From positions 1 through 23,637 of the forward strand of contig CAZRAL010000043.1 in assembly GCA_964598005.1 (NCBI GenBank): a DNA stretch of 23,637 nt, in the 5' to 3' direction. The notes beneath the pieces were generated by a model that saw nothing but the letters and a program-made list of their open reading frames with translations, ran no database searches and had not been told where the DNA came from. This document shows positions 1 through 8,051 of this stretch, piece after piece; the stretch's first letter is position 1, and each line of letters starts with the position of its first letter. Position numbers and translations under genes: made by a program. The DNA comes from CAZRAL01 sp964598005 (GTDB lineage Bacteria; Pseudomonadota; Gammaproteobacteria; Burkholderiales; Usitatibacteraceae).

Positions 1-40
1 TGTTTCGGTAAAAATACCAAATTCATGGTGTCCGTTTTAA

Positions 41-1513
41 CGAGCCTCTTCCAGAAGAGATGAATTATCTTATGTTTATGATGCAAAGAAAAATGCCTGG
101 TTTGCTTTGCCGCCGGTACCTTTTTCTGCTTACCGTCAACTGTCGATTGCAGTCATGCCCGATAGTACCCTTGTGATAGGGGGTGGGCTTCTGACCAGAC
201 ATGTCATCACCTTATCTCCAGACTCGCGAACGCCGAGCGGATTCGCCAACAATTGGCGTTTATACGGTACTTTGCCTTTCTCTCATATCGAAGGGGCTGT
301 GCAAGTGCTGGCTAATGGCGAAATCATTTTGGCGGGAGGGCATCGTCCCGGATTCCGGGAACAGGAGATGGTCGAAATGTATCGCCTTGCCAGGCACGGA
401 ACGGCTGATTTTGCATCGTTTGGATTGAATATGGATACTCCAGCCCTGGCCGTACAAGGCAAGCGAGCATTTATGGCCGGCGGACAATTTTCTTCCCGGA
501 CTGCCAGTAACATTGCAGAAATAATCGAGCTGGCTACCGGAAAAGTCACTCAAATTGAACCTGTGCCGTTTGCTATTCCAGTCGGCGATGCGATCCAACT
601 GGACGATGACCGGGTATTGGTGAAAGGGAGCTCAGGCGAAAGGGGGTCTGCTGATTCCGGTGTTCCCAGCGGGGCCTTGGCCATTTACAGTTTTTCCACT
701 GGTCGCTGGAGCAAAGTTCTTGATGTGCCGGAGTTGGCTCTCAGCCGCTTGATAGGAGTGCGGCACAACAAGGCGCTGTTTTTTGCGCCCGATGCCAGCA
801 TGCATATTGTTTCGCTTGCGGACTATCAAATCAAGCGCTTGCCGAATGTTATGCGCAAATGGCAAGACGGCACTGTACGCTGGCTGGCCGATGGGCGTAT
901 CGTTGTGGCGGGTGGAAGAGTGAGCGATGGGAGTTGGCGGTACATGATGGGGCCATCGCTCACCCAGCGTTACAGGATATTTCAACCAACAGTAACCGAC
1001 CTATCCTCCACAAAAGGCGAATGGATACAGTCCAAATCCAGTCAGGGCTTGGGTATAAGCGCCGTGATCGATGCGGCGGGCCGGGTGATCACACTGGGCT
1101 ACGCAAGCACCGACTCATTTTCTCCGCCCATGCTTGAAATGAGCAATCCCCAAGGCAAAACCTGGCAAACCTTGCCTTTGCCGGATCGATTGACCAAAAA
1201 AGCTGGAGATAAAATGCTGTGTGGTTATTCACCCGAAAATTGCTCGATCCTGCTTGTTCCCGACCCACGCGATACCACGCGTGAATTGCTGTTTTTGCGT
1301 ACGGGACTCAACCTGAATAACTGGACAACGATGAATCTATGGTGGTTCGATTTTGTTGCCAAGCGCTGGCACCCTGTTCTCGAAATTCGTGGTGGGCTTG
1401 AAGTGCGCGAAGTCCCACACGATTTACCAGCGCCGTTTTCCGGGCCGGATGGGCGCATGCGCTCACTGGGCTGGCATTTGCAAACTCCCATTTTATGGGT
1501 GGAGCGTCCCTGA
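41..1513 (+). CDS. Kelch / galactose-oxidase-like beta-propeller protein, 5' end missing or frameshifted
   Basis: Recurrent blade motifs are visible: hydrophobic strand plus GG (LVIGGG, ILAGGH, AFMAGG, IVVAGG), each followed by charged/aromatic residues and a W, as in kelch or galactose-oxidase central domains. The first usable start is TTG at 107 (468 aa), but in-frame codons back to the stop at 38-40 read YVYDAKKNAWFALPPVP. That is the end of a kelch blade (YD...W..LPP.P), so starting at 107 would cut a blade in half. No ATG, GTG or TTG lies in frame between 41 and 107 and there is no Shine-Dalgarno sequence. I therefore read it as the 3' part of a longer gene carrying a frameshift around 40-60, or a 5'-truncated remnant. 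The C-terminal 370 residues are intact with no internal stop. The substrate is unknown; propellers of this type bind glycans or serve as oxidase scaffolds. Family is fairly sure, functionality is not. Confidence 0.7.
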   Translation, partial: RASSRRDELSYVYDAKKNAWFALPPVPFSAYRQLSIAVMPDSTLVIGGGLLTRHVITLSPDSRTPSGFANNWRLYGTLPFSHIEGAVQVLANGEIILAGGHRPGFREQEMVEMYRLARHGTADFASFGLNMDTPALAVQGKRAFMAGGQFSSRTASNIAEIIELATGKVTQIEPVPFAIPVGDAIQLDDDRVLVKGSSGERGSADSGVPSGALAIYSFSTGRWSKVLDVPELALSRLIGVRHNKALFFAPDASMHIVSLADYQIKRLPNVMRKWQDGTVRWLADGRIVVAGGRVSDGSWRYMMGPSLTQRYRIFQPTVTDLSSTKGEWIQSKSSQGLGISAVIDAAGRVITLGYASTDSFSPPMLEMSNPQGKTWQTLPLPDRLTKKAGDKMLCGYSPENCSILLVPDPRDTTRELLFLRTGLNLNNWTTMNLWWFDFVAKRWHPVLEIRGGLEVREVPHDLPAPFSGPDGRMRSLGWHLQTPILWVERP

Positions 1514-1564
1514 GCCATAATTTCTCCCCTGCCAAAGAGGCATGGAATTTTTGAAAAACATAAA

Positions 1565-1667
1565 CAGGGCTTACGCAAAATTGTTCCAGCAAAGCGTAGC
1601 GTGGCAGGCAATACAAGTCGTACAATTGGCGCTGCAACGCAACTGAGGCGGTTTTGCGTAAGTCCTG
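1565..1667. mobile_element. MITE-like element with 16-bp terminal inverted repeats and 5-bp target duplication
   Basis: The left end reads CAGGGCTTACGCAAAA (1565-1580) and the right end TTTTGCGTAAGTCCTG (1652-1667). These are reverse complements except for one base. The element is 103 bp, too short for a transposase, and is flanked on both sides by ATAAA (1560-1564 and 1668-1672), which fits a 5-bp target-site duplication. It lies 13 bp before the ATG of the glycosyltransferase gene, so it must supply or interrupt the leader of that gene. Removing the element and one repeat would leave only about 70 bp between the propeller gene and the glycosyltransferase gene, compatible with a former operon. 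I cannot name the parental IS family. Confidence 0.75.
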
Positions 1668-1680
1668 ATAAAAACAACAA

Positions 1681-4413
1681 ATGAGCGAAAAACAAGTTCA
1701 TGAAGGTATGACGTTACTGCAAGCGGGTGATCTGCATGCAGCGGAATTGCGTTTTCGCGCAGTCCTGACTCGCAATGCCAGCGACGCGCAGGCTTTGTTG
1801 GGTTTGGGTATTGTTGCGCATCAAACCGGCCATTTTGCCCAAGCGCTGGATTTATTTGATCGTTGTCTGGCCGTCATGCCCTCATTGGCAGCGGCGCATG
1901 TCAATCGCGGTAATGCGCTCATGGCGCTGCAGCAATACGCCGCGGCGCTCGCTGCGTTCGAAGCTGCGCTTTCGTATGCGCCTGATTTGCCGAGTGCGCT
2001 GATCAATATGGCCGGCGCATTCAATGCGCTGGGCCGGATTGATGATGCCATTGCTGTGCTCGAACGCGCCAGAGCGTTGCAGCCTGATTCGGCAGAGCTG
2101 TTGAACAACCTGGGTAATTTTCTTAAGGATCAGGGCAGGCTTGCAGAGGCACGGGCTTGCTACGAGCGTGCGCTTGAGCTGAACCCTTTCATGCAGCAGG
2201 CTTTCAGCAACCGGCTTGCGTTGTTGAAGCTCGATCCCGCGTTGACTCCTGCGCAAATTCTTGTGCAGCACCGCCAGTGGTCAAACTGGTTCGAGGCCGT
2301 TTCCCGTTATGCGCCGCTGTTGCTGAATTCGCCTGAACCCTCACGCAAGCTGCTGGTGGGGTATGTGTCGCCGGATTGTCATACGGCGGTGCCCGCATTT
2401 CTTTACCCTGTTATTGCTGCGCACCATCGGGAGCATTTTGAAATTTTTTGCTACTTCAATAATCCGCAGCAGTCGGAAAAACTGAAAGCACTCGGTATTG
2501 CCGACACGGCACGCGTGATGCGTGGTTTCAGCGATCAGCAAGTCGCAGAGTGGATTCACCACGACGCCATTGATATTCTCGTCGATATTGCCGGCCACAC
2601 CGGCCACAATCGTCTCGGCGTGTTCGCACGCCGCCCGGCACCCGTGCAGATGACCTGGCTCGATTATCTCTGCACGACGGGTTTGCAGGCCATGGATTAC
2701 CGCATTACCGATAGAGTGGCCGATCCGCCGGGTCATGAAGCCTTTCATGGCGAAAAATTGCTGTATTTGCCGCAGACCCAATGGTGTTGGCAGCCCGATG
2801 CCAGTGCGCCCGAGGTTGCCCCGCTGCCCGCGATGCATCGAGGCTACATTACATTTGGTTCATTCAACAATGCGCAGAAACTGACCGATGTCACACTACA
2901 GCTGTGGGGACGTTTGCTGGAAATCATTCCCGATGCGACATTGCGTATCGTCGGCATTGCCGAGGGCCTGACGCGTACTCGCATACAGGCAGGGCTCGAT
3001 TGCGATGCATCGCGGATCGAGTTTCTTCCGCGCATGAGTGTGGCCGATTATCGTGCCGCTTTTGCAGAGGTCGATATTGCTCTGGATCCCATGCCATTTT
3101 CCGGCGCGACCACCACGCTCGACGCGTTGTGGCAAGGCGTGCCGGTGTTGACCTTGCCGGGCGAGCGGTCTTGTTCACGCTCGGCGGCCAGCCTGCTGAC
3201 GGCGCTTGGTCTGACTGATTGGGTTGCGACCAGTGACGCCGACTTTCTGCAGCGAGGGGCGCGTTTGGCATGGGACAGGGCAAAGCTCGCCAATCTGCGT
3301 GCATCACTGCGCAACAAAATGCGCGCCAGCCCGCTTCTCGATCTGGCGGGTTTTACCGGCGATCTGGAAAAATTGTATCGACAGGCATGGCAGTCCTGGT
3401 GCACGCAACGTATCGCCGCCAAGGGCTGCCCGAGCAAGGAGGCCGGGCGCGATGTCGCTTTGCGACAGGCCCAAACCGCACTGGATAACGGAGGCCATGA
3501 CGAAGCGCTCGCGCTTTTGCAACCAATGCTGAAAATTCGCCCCAATCGGGAATGGGCCATTCGCGAAATGGCGCGCGCCTGTCTGGCCTGGTCGCGGGCG
3601 AATCCACAGTATTTGCCTGCATGGCAACGGCCCATCACAGCGGTGGAAAAGCAGCAAAAAATTTCCGCCATTATTTGCAGTATTCGCCCTGAATATTTTG
3701 CCCATGTTGAGCGTAAACTCGCCAAGCAGTTTGCGCGCCACCAGTTTGAATTGATCGGCATTCACGACGCAACCTCGCTGTGTGAGGGCTATAACCGTGG
3801 CGCGGCGCGCGCCAGTGGGGAGGTACTGATTTTTTGCCATGATGATATCGACATCGTTCACGCCGATTTTGGCGAACGGGTGTTGTGCCACCTGGCCCAC
3901 CATGATGTAGTTGGCGTTGCGGGGGCAAGCAAGCTGGTCAATGCGGATTGGAGTCATGCAGGGGTGCCGCATGTGCACGGACAAATTATCCATAAACCTG
4001 CGGGGCAGGCGGACTATCTTTATCTGGCGATCGGCTTACAGGCAGAGGTGATGCAGAATATCTGCGCGCTGGATGGCGTATTCATCGCCATGTGCCGTAC
4101 GGTGTGGGAGGAAGTTCGTTTCGATGAACGCACCTTCGATGCTTTTCATGGGTATGACATCGATTTTACCTACCGTGCGCATCAAGCTGGATATCGTCTT
4201 GCCGTGCCAGCTGATCTGTTGCTGATTCATTTTTCCACCGGCAAATACGATCTGAAGTGGCAGACTTTCAATCGCAGGTTCCTGAAAAAATTTCCGGAGC
4301 TTTCCAATCTCCCCGCAGTACATCGTGATTCCAATATGCATGTGAAATTAAAAACGCTCGAACAAATTGAGCGTGTTCACAGTGGATTGCTTTATCACCG
4401 GTTTGGCAGTTAG
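1681..4413 (+). CDS. TPR / O-GlcNAc-transferase-like (GT41) protein fused to a C-terminal GT-A glycosyltransferase domain
   Basis: This 910-residue cytoplasmic protein has three parts. Residues about 5-185 are TPR helices (AEARACYERALELNP). Residues about 220-575 match bacterial SPINDLY/OGT glycosyltransferases: GYVSPDCH (H234), DIAGHTGHNR (H306), SFNNAQKLTD (K400, at the position of the UDP-contacting lysine of OGT) and DPMPFSGATTTLDALWQGVP (469-488). Residues about 660-900 form a second transferase resembling Glyco_tranf_2_5, with HDDID at 720-724 as the likely DXD-type metal site. The two catalytic modules suggest sequential sugar addition to a protein or surface glycan; acceptor and sugar are unknown. 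The first module has DCHTAVPAF where relatives usually have DFRxHxVxYF, one residue shorter. The start at 1681 has no good Shine-Dalgarno sequence; ATG 1708 preceded by GAAGG is an alternative. The stop codon overlaps the end of the downstream MITE. Confidence 0.88.
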   Translation: MSEKQVHEGMTLLQAGDLHAAELRFRAVLTRNASDAQALLGLGIVAHQTGHFAQALDLFDRCLAVMPSLAAAHVNRGNALMALQQYAAALAAFEAALSYAPDLPSALINMAGAFNALGRIDDAIAVLERARALQPDSAELLNNLGNFLKDQGRLAEARACYERALELNPFMQQAFSNRLALLKLDPALTPAQILVQHRQWSNWFEAVSRYAPLLLNSPEPSRKLLVGYVSPDCHTAVPAFLYPVIAAHHREHFEIFCYFNNPQQSEKLKALGIADTARVMRGFSDQQVAEWIHHDAIDILVDIAGHTGHNRLGVFARRPAPVQMTWLDYLCTTGLQAMDYRITDRVADPPGHEAFHGEKLLYLPQTQWCWQPDASAPEVAPLPAMHRGYITFGSFNNAQKLTDVTLQLWGRLLEIIPDATLRIVGIAEGLTRTRIQAGLDCDASRIEFLPRMSVADYRAAFAEVDIALDPMPFSGATTTLDALWQGVPVLTLPGERSCSRSAASLLTALGLTDWVATSDADFLQRGARLAWDRAKLANLRASLRNKMRASPLLDLAGFTGDLEKLYRQAWQSWCTQRIAAKGCPSKEAGRDVALRQAQTALDNGGHDEALALLQPMLKIRPNREWAIREMARACLAWSRANPQYLPAWQRPITAVEKQQKISAIICSIRPEYFAHVERKLAKQFARHQFELIGIHDATSLCEGYNRGAARASGEVLIFCHDDIDIVHADFGERVLCHLAHHDVVGVAGASKLVNADWSHAGVPHVHGQIIHKPAGQADYLYLAIGLQAEVMQNICALDGVFIAMCRTVWEEVRFDERTFDAFHGYDIDFTYRAHQAGYRLAVPADLLLIHFSTGKYDLKWQTFNRRFLKKFPELSNLPAVHRDSNMHVKLKTLEQIERVHSGLLYHRFGS

Positions 4414-4797
4414 GGAACCTCTGATTAATTGATGTTACGCGCAGGCGAAGCGGCTTCCCTATGAAAATGGCTTTTCCGGTAAAAATGTTTCTCCTCTGCA
4501 GTGCGTAACATCAGTGATTAAGTCCTCCATGAGCCGTATTGACAAGAATAGTCCATAAACAAGGTCTTACAAATAGCAGGTCGAATCTATTGATACGAAG
4601 CCAAGGAGGCCCCGGCGTAGCGGAAGCCTCGCAGCAGCACAGGCCGCGAAGCCGGGGCAATCGCCTTGCCTTTCGGGTCGCATCCCAAGGCACTGAATCC
4701 TCAGCGCCTTTGGAACCTGCTCCGCCTGCGGCAAGGCACGCCGAAGATGGGCTATTCTTGTCAATACGGCTCATGGAGGACTTAATCAGAGGCTCCT
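4412..4797. mobile_element. Composite short mobile element, MITE copy A interrupted by or fused to a second element
   Basis: The left end AGGGAACCTCTGATTAA (4412-4428) is the exact reverse complement of the right end of copy B (8353-8369). Bases 4426-4514 are identical over 89 bp to 8264-8352. An inner inverted repeat TGATGTTACGC (4430-4440) pairs with GCGTAACATCA (4503-4513). Instead of running straight into the right terminus, copy A continues into a separate inverted-repeat element (4515-4788) and only then reaches a degenerate right terminus TTAATCAGAGGCTCCT (4782-4797). The element fills the whole space between two convergent stop codons (4413 and 4807) and contains no credible gene; short open frames inside it are by-products of its palindromes. 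No target duplication is evident at the outer ends. Confidence 0.7.
4515..4788. repeat. Second element with 37-bp perfect inverted repeats, nested in MITE copy A
   Basis: Bases 4515-4551, beginning TGATTAAGTCCTCCATG, are perfectly reverse-complementary to 4752-4788 over 37 bp, and the match extends to 42 bp with one mismatch (4552 against 4751). The roughly 200-bp interior is GC-rich and holds further complementarity, for example GCCCCGGC / GCCGGGGC around 4610-4660. It has no ORF with coding character. Transcribed from either side it would fold into a very long hairpin between the convergent glycosyltransferase and esterase genes, so it may act as a two-way terminator (inference). It looks like a non-autonomous transposable element or a stretch left by recombination between related inverted repeats. 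Confidence 0.65.
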
Positions 4798-4806
4798 AAA
4801 ACAATA

Positions 4807-5493
4807 TCAAGCAAGCAAAATCGGCGAACGATAGCATTTTTGCAACCAGAGACTGATCGCCTGGATTTCTTCCAGGCAGATTTGATGTTGCATAGGGTAT
4901 TCGCGAAATTCCACTTGGTACCCTTGCGCTTTCAACCTATCCCGGGAAGTTCTGGCCAAAGCAAGTGGGATGATTGGATCCTGTGTTCCGTGGGTCATGA
5001 GAATTGGAATATGCGTATTAACGGCGGTTTTTTCACTGCCTAATGAATCTTCCAGCGCAAGATAAGTTGACAGTGCCAAGATGCCCGCCAATTCATGCGG
5101 TTGGCGCAACCCGGTTTGTAGCGCAATCACGCCACCTTGTGAAAATCCTGCGAGGACAATGGTGCTGGACTGTATACCGCGCGATATTTCCCGATCAATT
5201 AATGCATTGATGGATCGTTGCGATTCCCGTATACCCGTTTCGTCGGGCATGCGTTCGAGTTCGTTCATCGATATATCGTACCAACCTGGCATGACATAGC
5301 CATTATTGATTGTGATGGGTCGTGAAGGCGCCTGCGGGAAAATAAATCGTAGCGATAGATCGGCCGATAACCCTAATTCCTTAATGAGGGGAACAAAGTC
5401 CCAGCAATCCGCGCCCAAGCCATGCATCCAGATGACCGTGCCTTTTGGATTCAATCCCGTTGTGAGTTCGATATGTTCAATCAGTGCAGTCAT
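4807..5493 (-). CDS. Carboxylesterase / phospholipase of the alpha/beta-hydrolase family (Abhydrolase_2)
   Basis: The 228-residue length is typical for the family. It opens with the oxyanion strand VIWMHGLGADCWDF (20-33), has the nucleophile elbow GFSQGG (S118), the acid in HGTQDPIIP (D172) and the histidine in YPMQHQIC (H203), in the usual order of acyl-protein-thioesterase-like carboxylesterases. There is no signal peptide, so it is probably cytoplasmic and hydrolyses short-chain acyl esters; the real substrate cannot be told. It is the last gene of the darP-mog-esterase operon: its ATG (5491-5493) overlaps the stop of mog as ATGA, suggesting translational coupling. Its stop lies 10 bp from the composite mobile element that separates it from the convergent glycosyltransferase gene. 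Confidence 0.9.
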   Translation of the reverse strand: MTALIEHIELTTGLNPKGTVIWMHGLGADCWDFVPLIKELGLSADLSLRFIFPQAPSRPITINNGYVMPGWYDISMNELERMPDETGIRESQRSINALIDREISRGIQSSTIVLAGFSQGGVIALQTGLRQPHELAGILALSTYLALEDSLGSEKTAVNTHIPILMTHGTQDPIIPLALARTSRDRLKAQGYQVEFREYPMQHQICLEEIQAISLWLQKCYRSPILLA

Positions 5494-6086
5494 GATAAAG
5501 AAGATGGGGCACGTAGCGCAGATTTGGGACGGAAGGCTTTTATTATGTTTTCGTTGGTTTCAAGATAAGGCCCACCCAACAGATCAATGCAGTAGGGAAT
5601 AGCAGAGAAAATTCCTGTTTCAATCGATTTTCCATCTATGGCCTTCAACCCTTCCAAAGTTTCCTGAATCGCTTTGGGTTGCCCCGGAAGGTTGACAATG
5701 AGCGATTGGTTACGGATAACTGCGGTCTGGCGCGACAAAATCGCGGTAGGAACGAAACGCAGGGAGATTTGCCGCATGCGCTCACCGAAGCCATCCATGA
5801 TGCGATCAGCGACTGCAATAGTGGCTTCAGGCGTCACATCACGCGGAGCGGGACCCGTACCGCCCGTGGTAAGTACAAGCGAACAACATTCGGCATCAAC
5901 TAATTCCTTGAGCATGGATTCGATTTGATTTTGTTCATCAGGTACCAGCCGCGACACAAAAGTCAGCTGATTTTTTAACGCACTTTTAAGCCACGTCTGA
6001 AGTGAGGGAATGCCCTGGTCTTGATAAACGCCCTGCGAGGCACGATCGCTTATACTCAATAGGCCAATTCTTGCTGCGTCATACAT
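5490..6086 (-). CDS. mog: Molybdopterin adenylyltransferase
   Basis: The 198 residues match MogA (about 195 aa in E. coli). The N-terminus IGLLSISDRAS is the family start. TTGGTG at 73-78 followed by PAPRDVTPEAT is the MoCF_biosynth signature that binds molybdopterin, and the C-terminal half keeps VNLPGQPKAIQE. The enzyme adenylates molybdopterin before molybdate insertion, in the cytoplasm. The gene sits in a tight minus-strand operon: its start overlaps the end of darP by 8 bp and its stop overlaps the esterase start by 4 bp. No other molybdenum cofactor gene is in the window, so Moco synthesis must be completed by genes elsewhere. Confidence 0.93.
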   Translation of the reverse strand: MYDAARIGLLSISDRASQGVYQDQGIPSLQTWLKSALKNQLTFVSRLVPDEQNQIESMLKELVDAECCSLVLTTGGTGPAPRDVTPEATIAVADRIMDGFGERMRQISLRFVPTAILSRQTAVIRNQSLIVNLPGQPKAIQETLEGLKAIDGKSIETGIFSAIPYCIDLLGGPYLETNENIIKAFRPKSALRAPSSLS

Positions 6087-6621
6087 GCCTAATTGCTCTG
6101 TCCGATTGTTGGAGGATCAAACGGTGTATTTCTTGATAGATCAACCGATAATGTTTTGGAGGTTTGCCGCTTAGCTGTTCAGCACGCGCAGCGCAAATAT
6201 ACTTCTCAAAACGAGACTGTTCAGCGGCGGGAAATTCATTGAGAAACAAGGCGAGTGAATCGGGTTCGTTGACCAACCGATGCCGCCAATGTTCGGCAAG
6301 ATGAAGCAAAGCCGTTTGTTTTTTGGAAGGGGCATAAAAGGATTCGAGTTGCGCAACAATGGGCGCTGTATCAATTTGGCGCATTAGCTTGCCAATATAT
6401 TGAAGCTGGCGTTTACGGCCTCCATGCTTGCTAGGGGAAATTTTTTGCGCTTCCATCAATGCGGTGCGCAGTTCTTCCGGCAGATCGAATTTCTTAAGTA
6501 CCTCAGGAGGCAGGCGAAACAATGTGTGGCCCATATCCTGCAAGGCCAGCATATCGCGTTTACGCTGACTTTTGCTGATAAAATCGGTACCTTCTTCTGG
6601 TTGCATGTCACTCTGTACCAT
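6079..6621 (-). CDS. darP: Ribosome-associated protein DarP (YjgA, DUF615 family)
   Basis: Family hallmarks are SKSQRKRDMLALQDMG near the N-terminus, LPPEVLKKFDLPEELRTAL, and KHGGRKRQLQYIGKLMR, followed by a helical C-terminus ending RLILQQ. DarP (dual-action ribosomal maturation protein) assists late assembly of the 50S subunit. ATGs exist at 6642, 6639, 6627 and 6621. I prefer 6621 because an AGGA motif lies 8 bases before it and because this leaves 50 bp instead of 29 bp for promoters facing the divergent pmbA; starting at 6642 would give 187 aa. It heads the operon with mog and the esterase. Confidence 0.92.
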   Translation of the reverse strand: MVQSDMQPEEGTDFISKSQRKRDMLALQDMGHTLFRLPPEVLKKFDLPEELRTALMEAQKISPSKHGGRKRQLQYIGKLMRQIDTAPIVAQLESFYAPSKKQTALLHLAEHWRHRLVNEPDSLALFLNEFPAAEQSRFEKYICAARAEQLSGKPPKHYRLIYQEIHRLILQQSDRAIRHV

Positions 6622-6671
6622 AATCATTTTCCTGCGCATCATAACCCAAGTTATTCGACTTCCTTATTTTT

Positions 6672-8051
6672 GTGAACCCCACTTCCCATATTTTTCCCAA
6701 TAACCAAACACTGGCGCCAGCCCAGCCTGCTTTTGCCGACAATCTGCGCGATCTTGCCGCCTTTACGCTGGAGTGCACCAAAAAACACCAGGTGACCGAT
6801 GCCGAAATAGAGCTTTCCGCTTCTGTTGGGCAAGCTGTTACCGTACGTATGAACGATGTCGAAACAATCGAATACAATCGAGACAAAGGCTTAAGCGTAA
6901 CCGTTTATATGGGCAAGCAGCGCGGCAATGCCAGTACATCGGACCTATCGCGTGAGGCTATTGAACGCACCGTTGCAGCAGCTTGCGCTATCGCAAAATA
7001 CACAGCGCCAGACGAATTTGCAGGGCTTGCCGATCCGGCTTTATTTGCCAAAGGAAAAGTGCCTGACCTTGGCTTATACCGACCATGGACGTTAAGCGTG
7101 GAGGAAGCGATCGAAATCGCCAAACGCACGGAAGCTGCAGCCTTTGCCGTGGACCGGCGTATCAGTAATTCAGAAGGGGCCAGTGTATCGACACATGAGT
7201 CCGATTTTGTCTATGCCAATTCGGCCGGGTTCATGGACGGCTATCCCACCTCGCGTTGCAGTCTCAGCTGCGCGGTTATCGCATCAAGCGATATGGGTAT
7301 GCAGCGCGATTATTGGTATTCAGTAGCACGTGGCGAAGCGGGGGTAGAACCAGCCGAACAAATTGGCAAGCGTGCCGGAGAACGCTGCATCGCGCGACTC
7401 AATGCCCGCAAAATTGCCACCTGCACAGCGCCGGTACTTTTCGATGCCACTGTTGCATCCGGGTTGATTGGCGCTTTTGTCGGTGCTGTCAGTGGCTCCA
7501 GCCTTTATCGTAAGTCCAGCTTTCTGTTGGATAGCTTGGGTAAAGAAATATTTACGCCTATTGTATCGATCCGCGAGGAGCCCCATTTAATAGGGGGTTT
7601 GGCAAGTGCCCCCTTCGATTCAGAAGGCGTGGCAACTGTTGCACGCGATATCGTAAAAAATGGCGTGCTGCAAGGCTATTTTTTAGGCAGCTATTCGGCC
7701 CGCAAACTTGGCATGCAAACCACAGGCAATGCGGGTGGAAATCACAATCTACTCGTTGCACCAGGCTCGCTTGATTTTGCAGGACTTTTGAAAAAAATGG
7801 ATCGTGGACTCGTTGTCACCGAGTTGATGGGACAGGGAGTGAATACGGTTACCGGTGATTATTCGCACGGTGCAGTGGGCTTTTGGGTGGAAGATGGTGC
7901 GATGGCCTACCCTGTCGAGGAATTCACTATTGCAGGCAATCTTAAGGAAATGTTTCGGAATATCGTGGCAGTTGGAAATGATGTGCTTGCGCTGGGCTCC
8001 AAGCAGGTTGGCTCAATTCTTATCGGGAAAATGGCGATTGCTGGAGAATAA
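6672..8051 (+). CDS. pmbA: Metalloprotease PmbA (TldE), subunit of the TldD/TldE protease
   Basis: The 459 residues match PmbA/TldE of the U62 family: DAEIELSASVGQAVTVR, NRDKGLSVTVYMGKQRGNAST, APVLFDATVASGLIGAFVGAVSGSSLYR, and the C-terminal GNAGGNHNLLV and MGQGVNTVTGDYSHGAVGFWVE. TldE lacks the catalytic zinc site of TldD and works with it in a cytoplasmic heterodimer that matures modified peptides such as microcins and degrades unfolded peptides. tldD is not in the window. The start is GTG 6672; the frame is open upstream only to 6645 and has no other start, and no Shine-Dalgarno sequence precedes it, so initiation is weak or the mRNA may be leaderless. It diverges from darP, an arrangement I associate with betaproteobacteria. 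Confidence 0.93.
   Translation: MNPTSHIFPNNQTLAPAQPAFADNLRDLAAFTLECTKKHQVTDAEIELSASVGQAVTVRMNDVETIEYNRDKGLSVTVYMGKQRGNASTSDLSREAIERTVAAACAIAKYTAPDEFAGLADPALFAKGKVPDLGLYRPWTLSVEEAIEIAKRTEAAAFAVDRRISNSEGASVSTHESDFVYANSAGFMDGYPTSRCSLSCAVIASSDMGMQRDYWYSVARGEAGVEPAEQIGKRAGERCIARLNARKIATCTAPVLFDATVASGLIGAFVGAVSGSSLYRKSSFLLDSLGKEIFTPIVSIREEPHLIGGLASAPFDSEGVATVARDIVKNGVLQGYFLGSYSARKLGMQTTGNAGGNHNLLVAPGSLDFAGLLKKMDRGLVVTELMGQGVNTVTGDYSHGAVGFWVEDGAMAYPVEEFTIAGNLKEMFRNIVAVGNDVLALGSKQVGSILIGKMAIAGE

Noticed and set aside
73..165. Short ORF starting at ATG 73 (MFMMQRKMPG...) with a hydrophobic stretch
   Set aside because: It has no ribosome site, overlaps the propeller frame and ends after about 34 codons with no domain.
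3048..3761. Long minus-strand ORF (237 aa) inside the glycosyltransferase gene
   Set aside because: It is antisense to a gene with clear family motifs, has a Cys/Arg/Ser-rich composition typical of shadow frames and no recognisable domain.
4511..4799. ORFs on both strands within the inverted-repeat element
   Set aside because: They arise from the palindromic arms, which read similarly on both strands, and have no ribosome site or domain.
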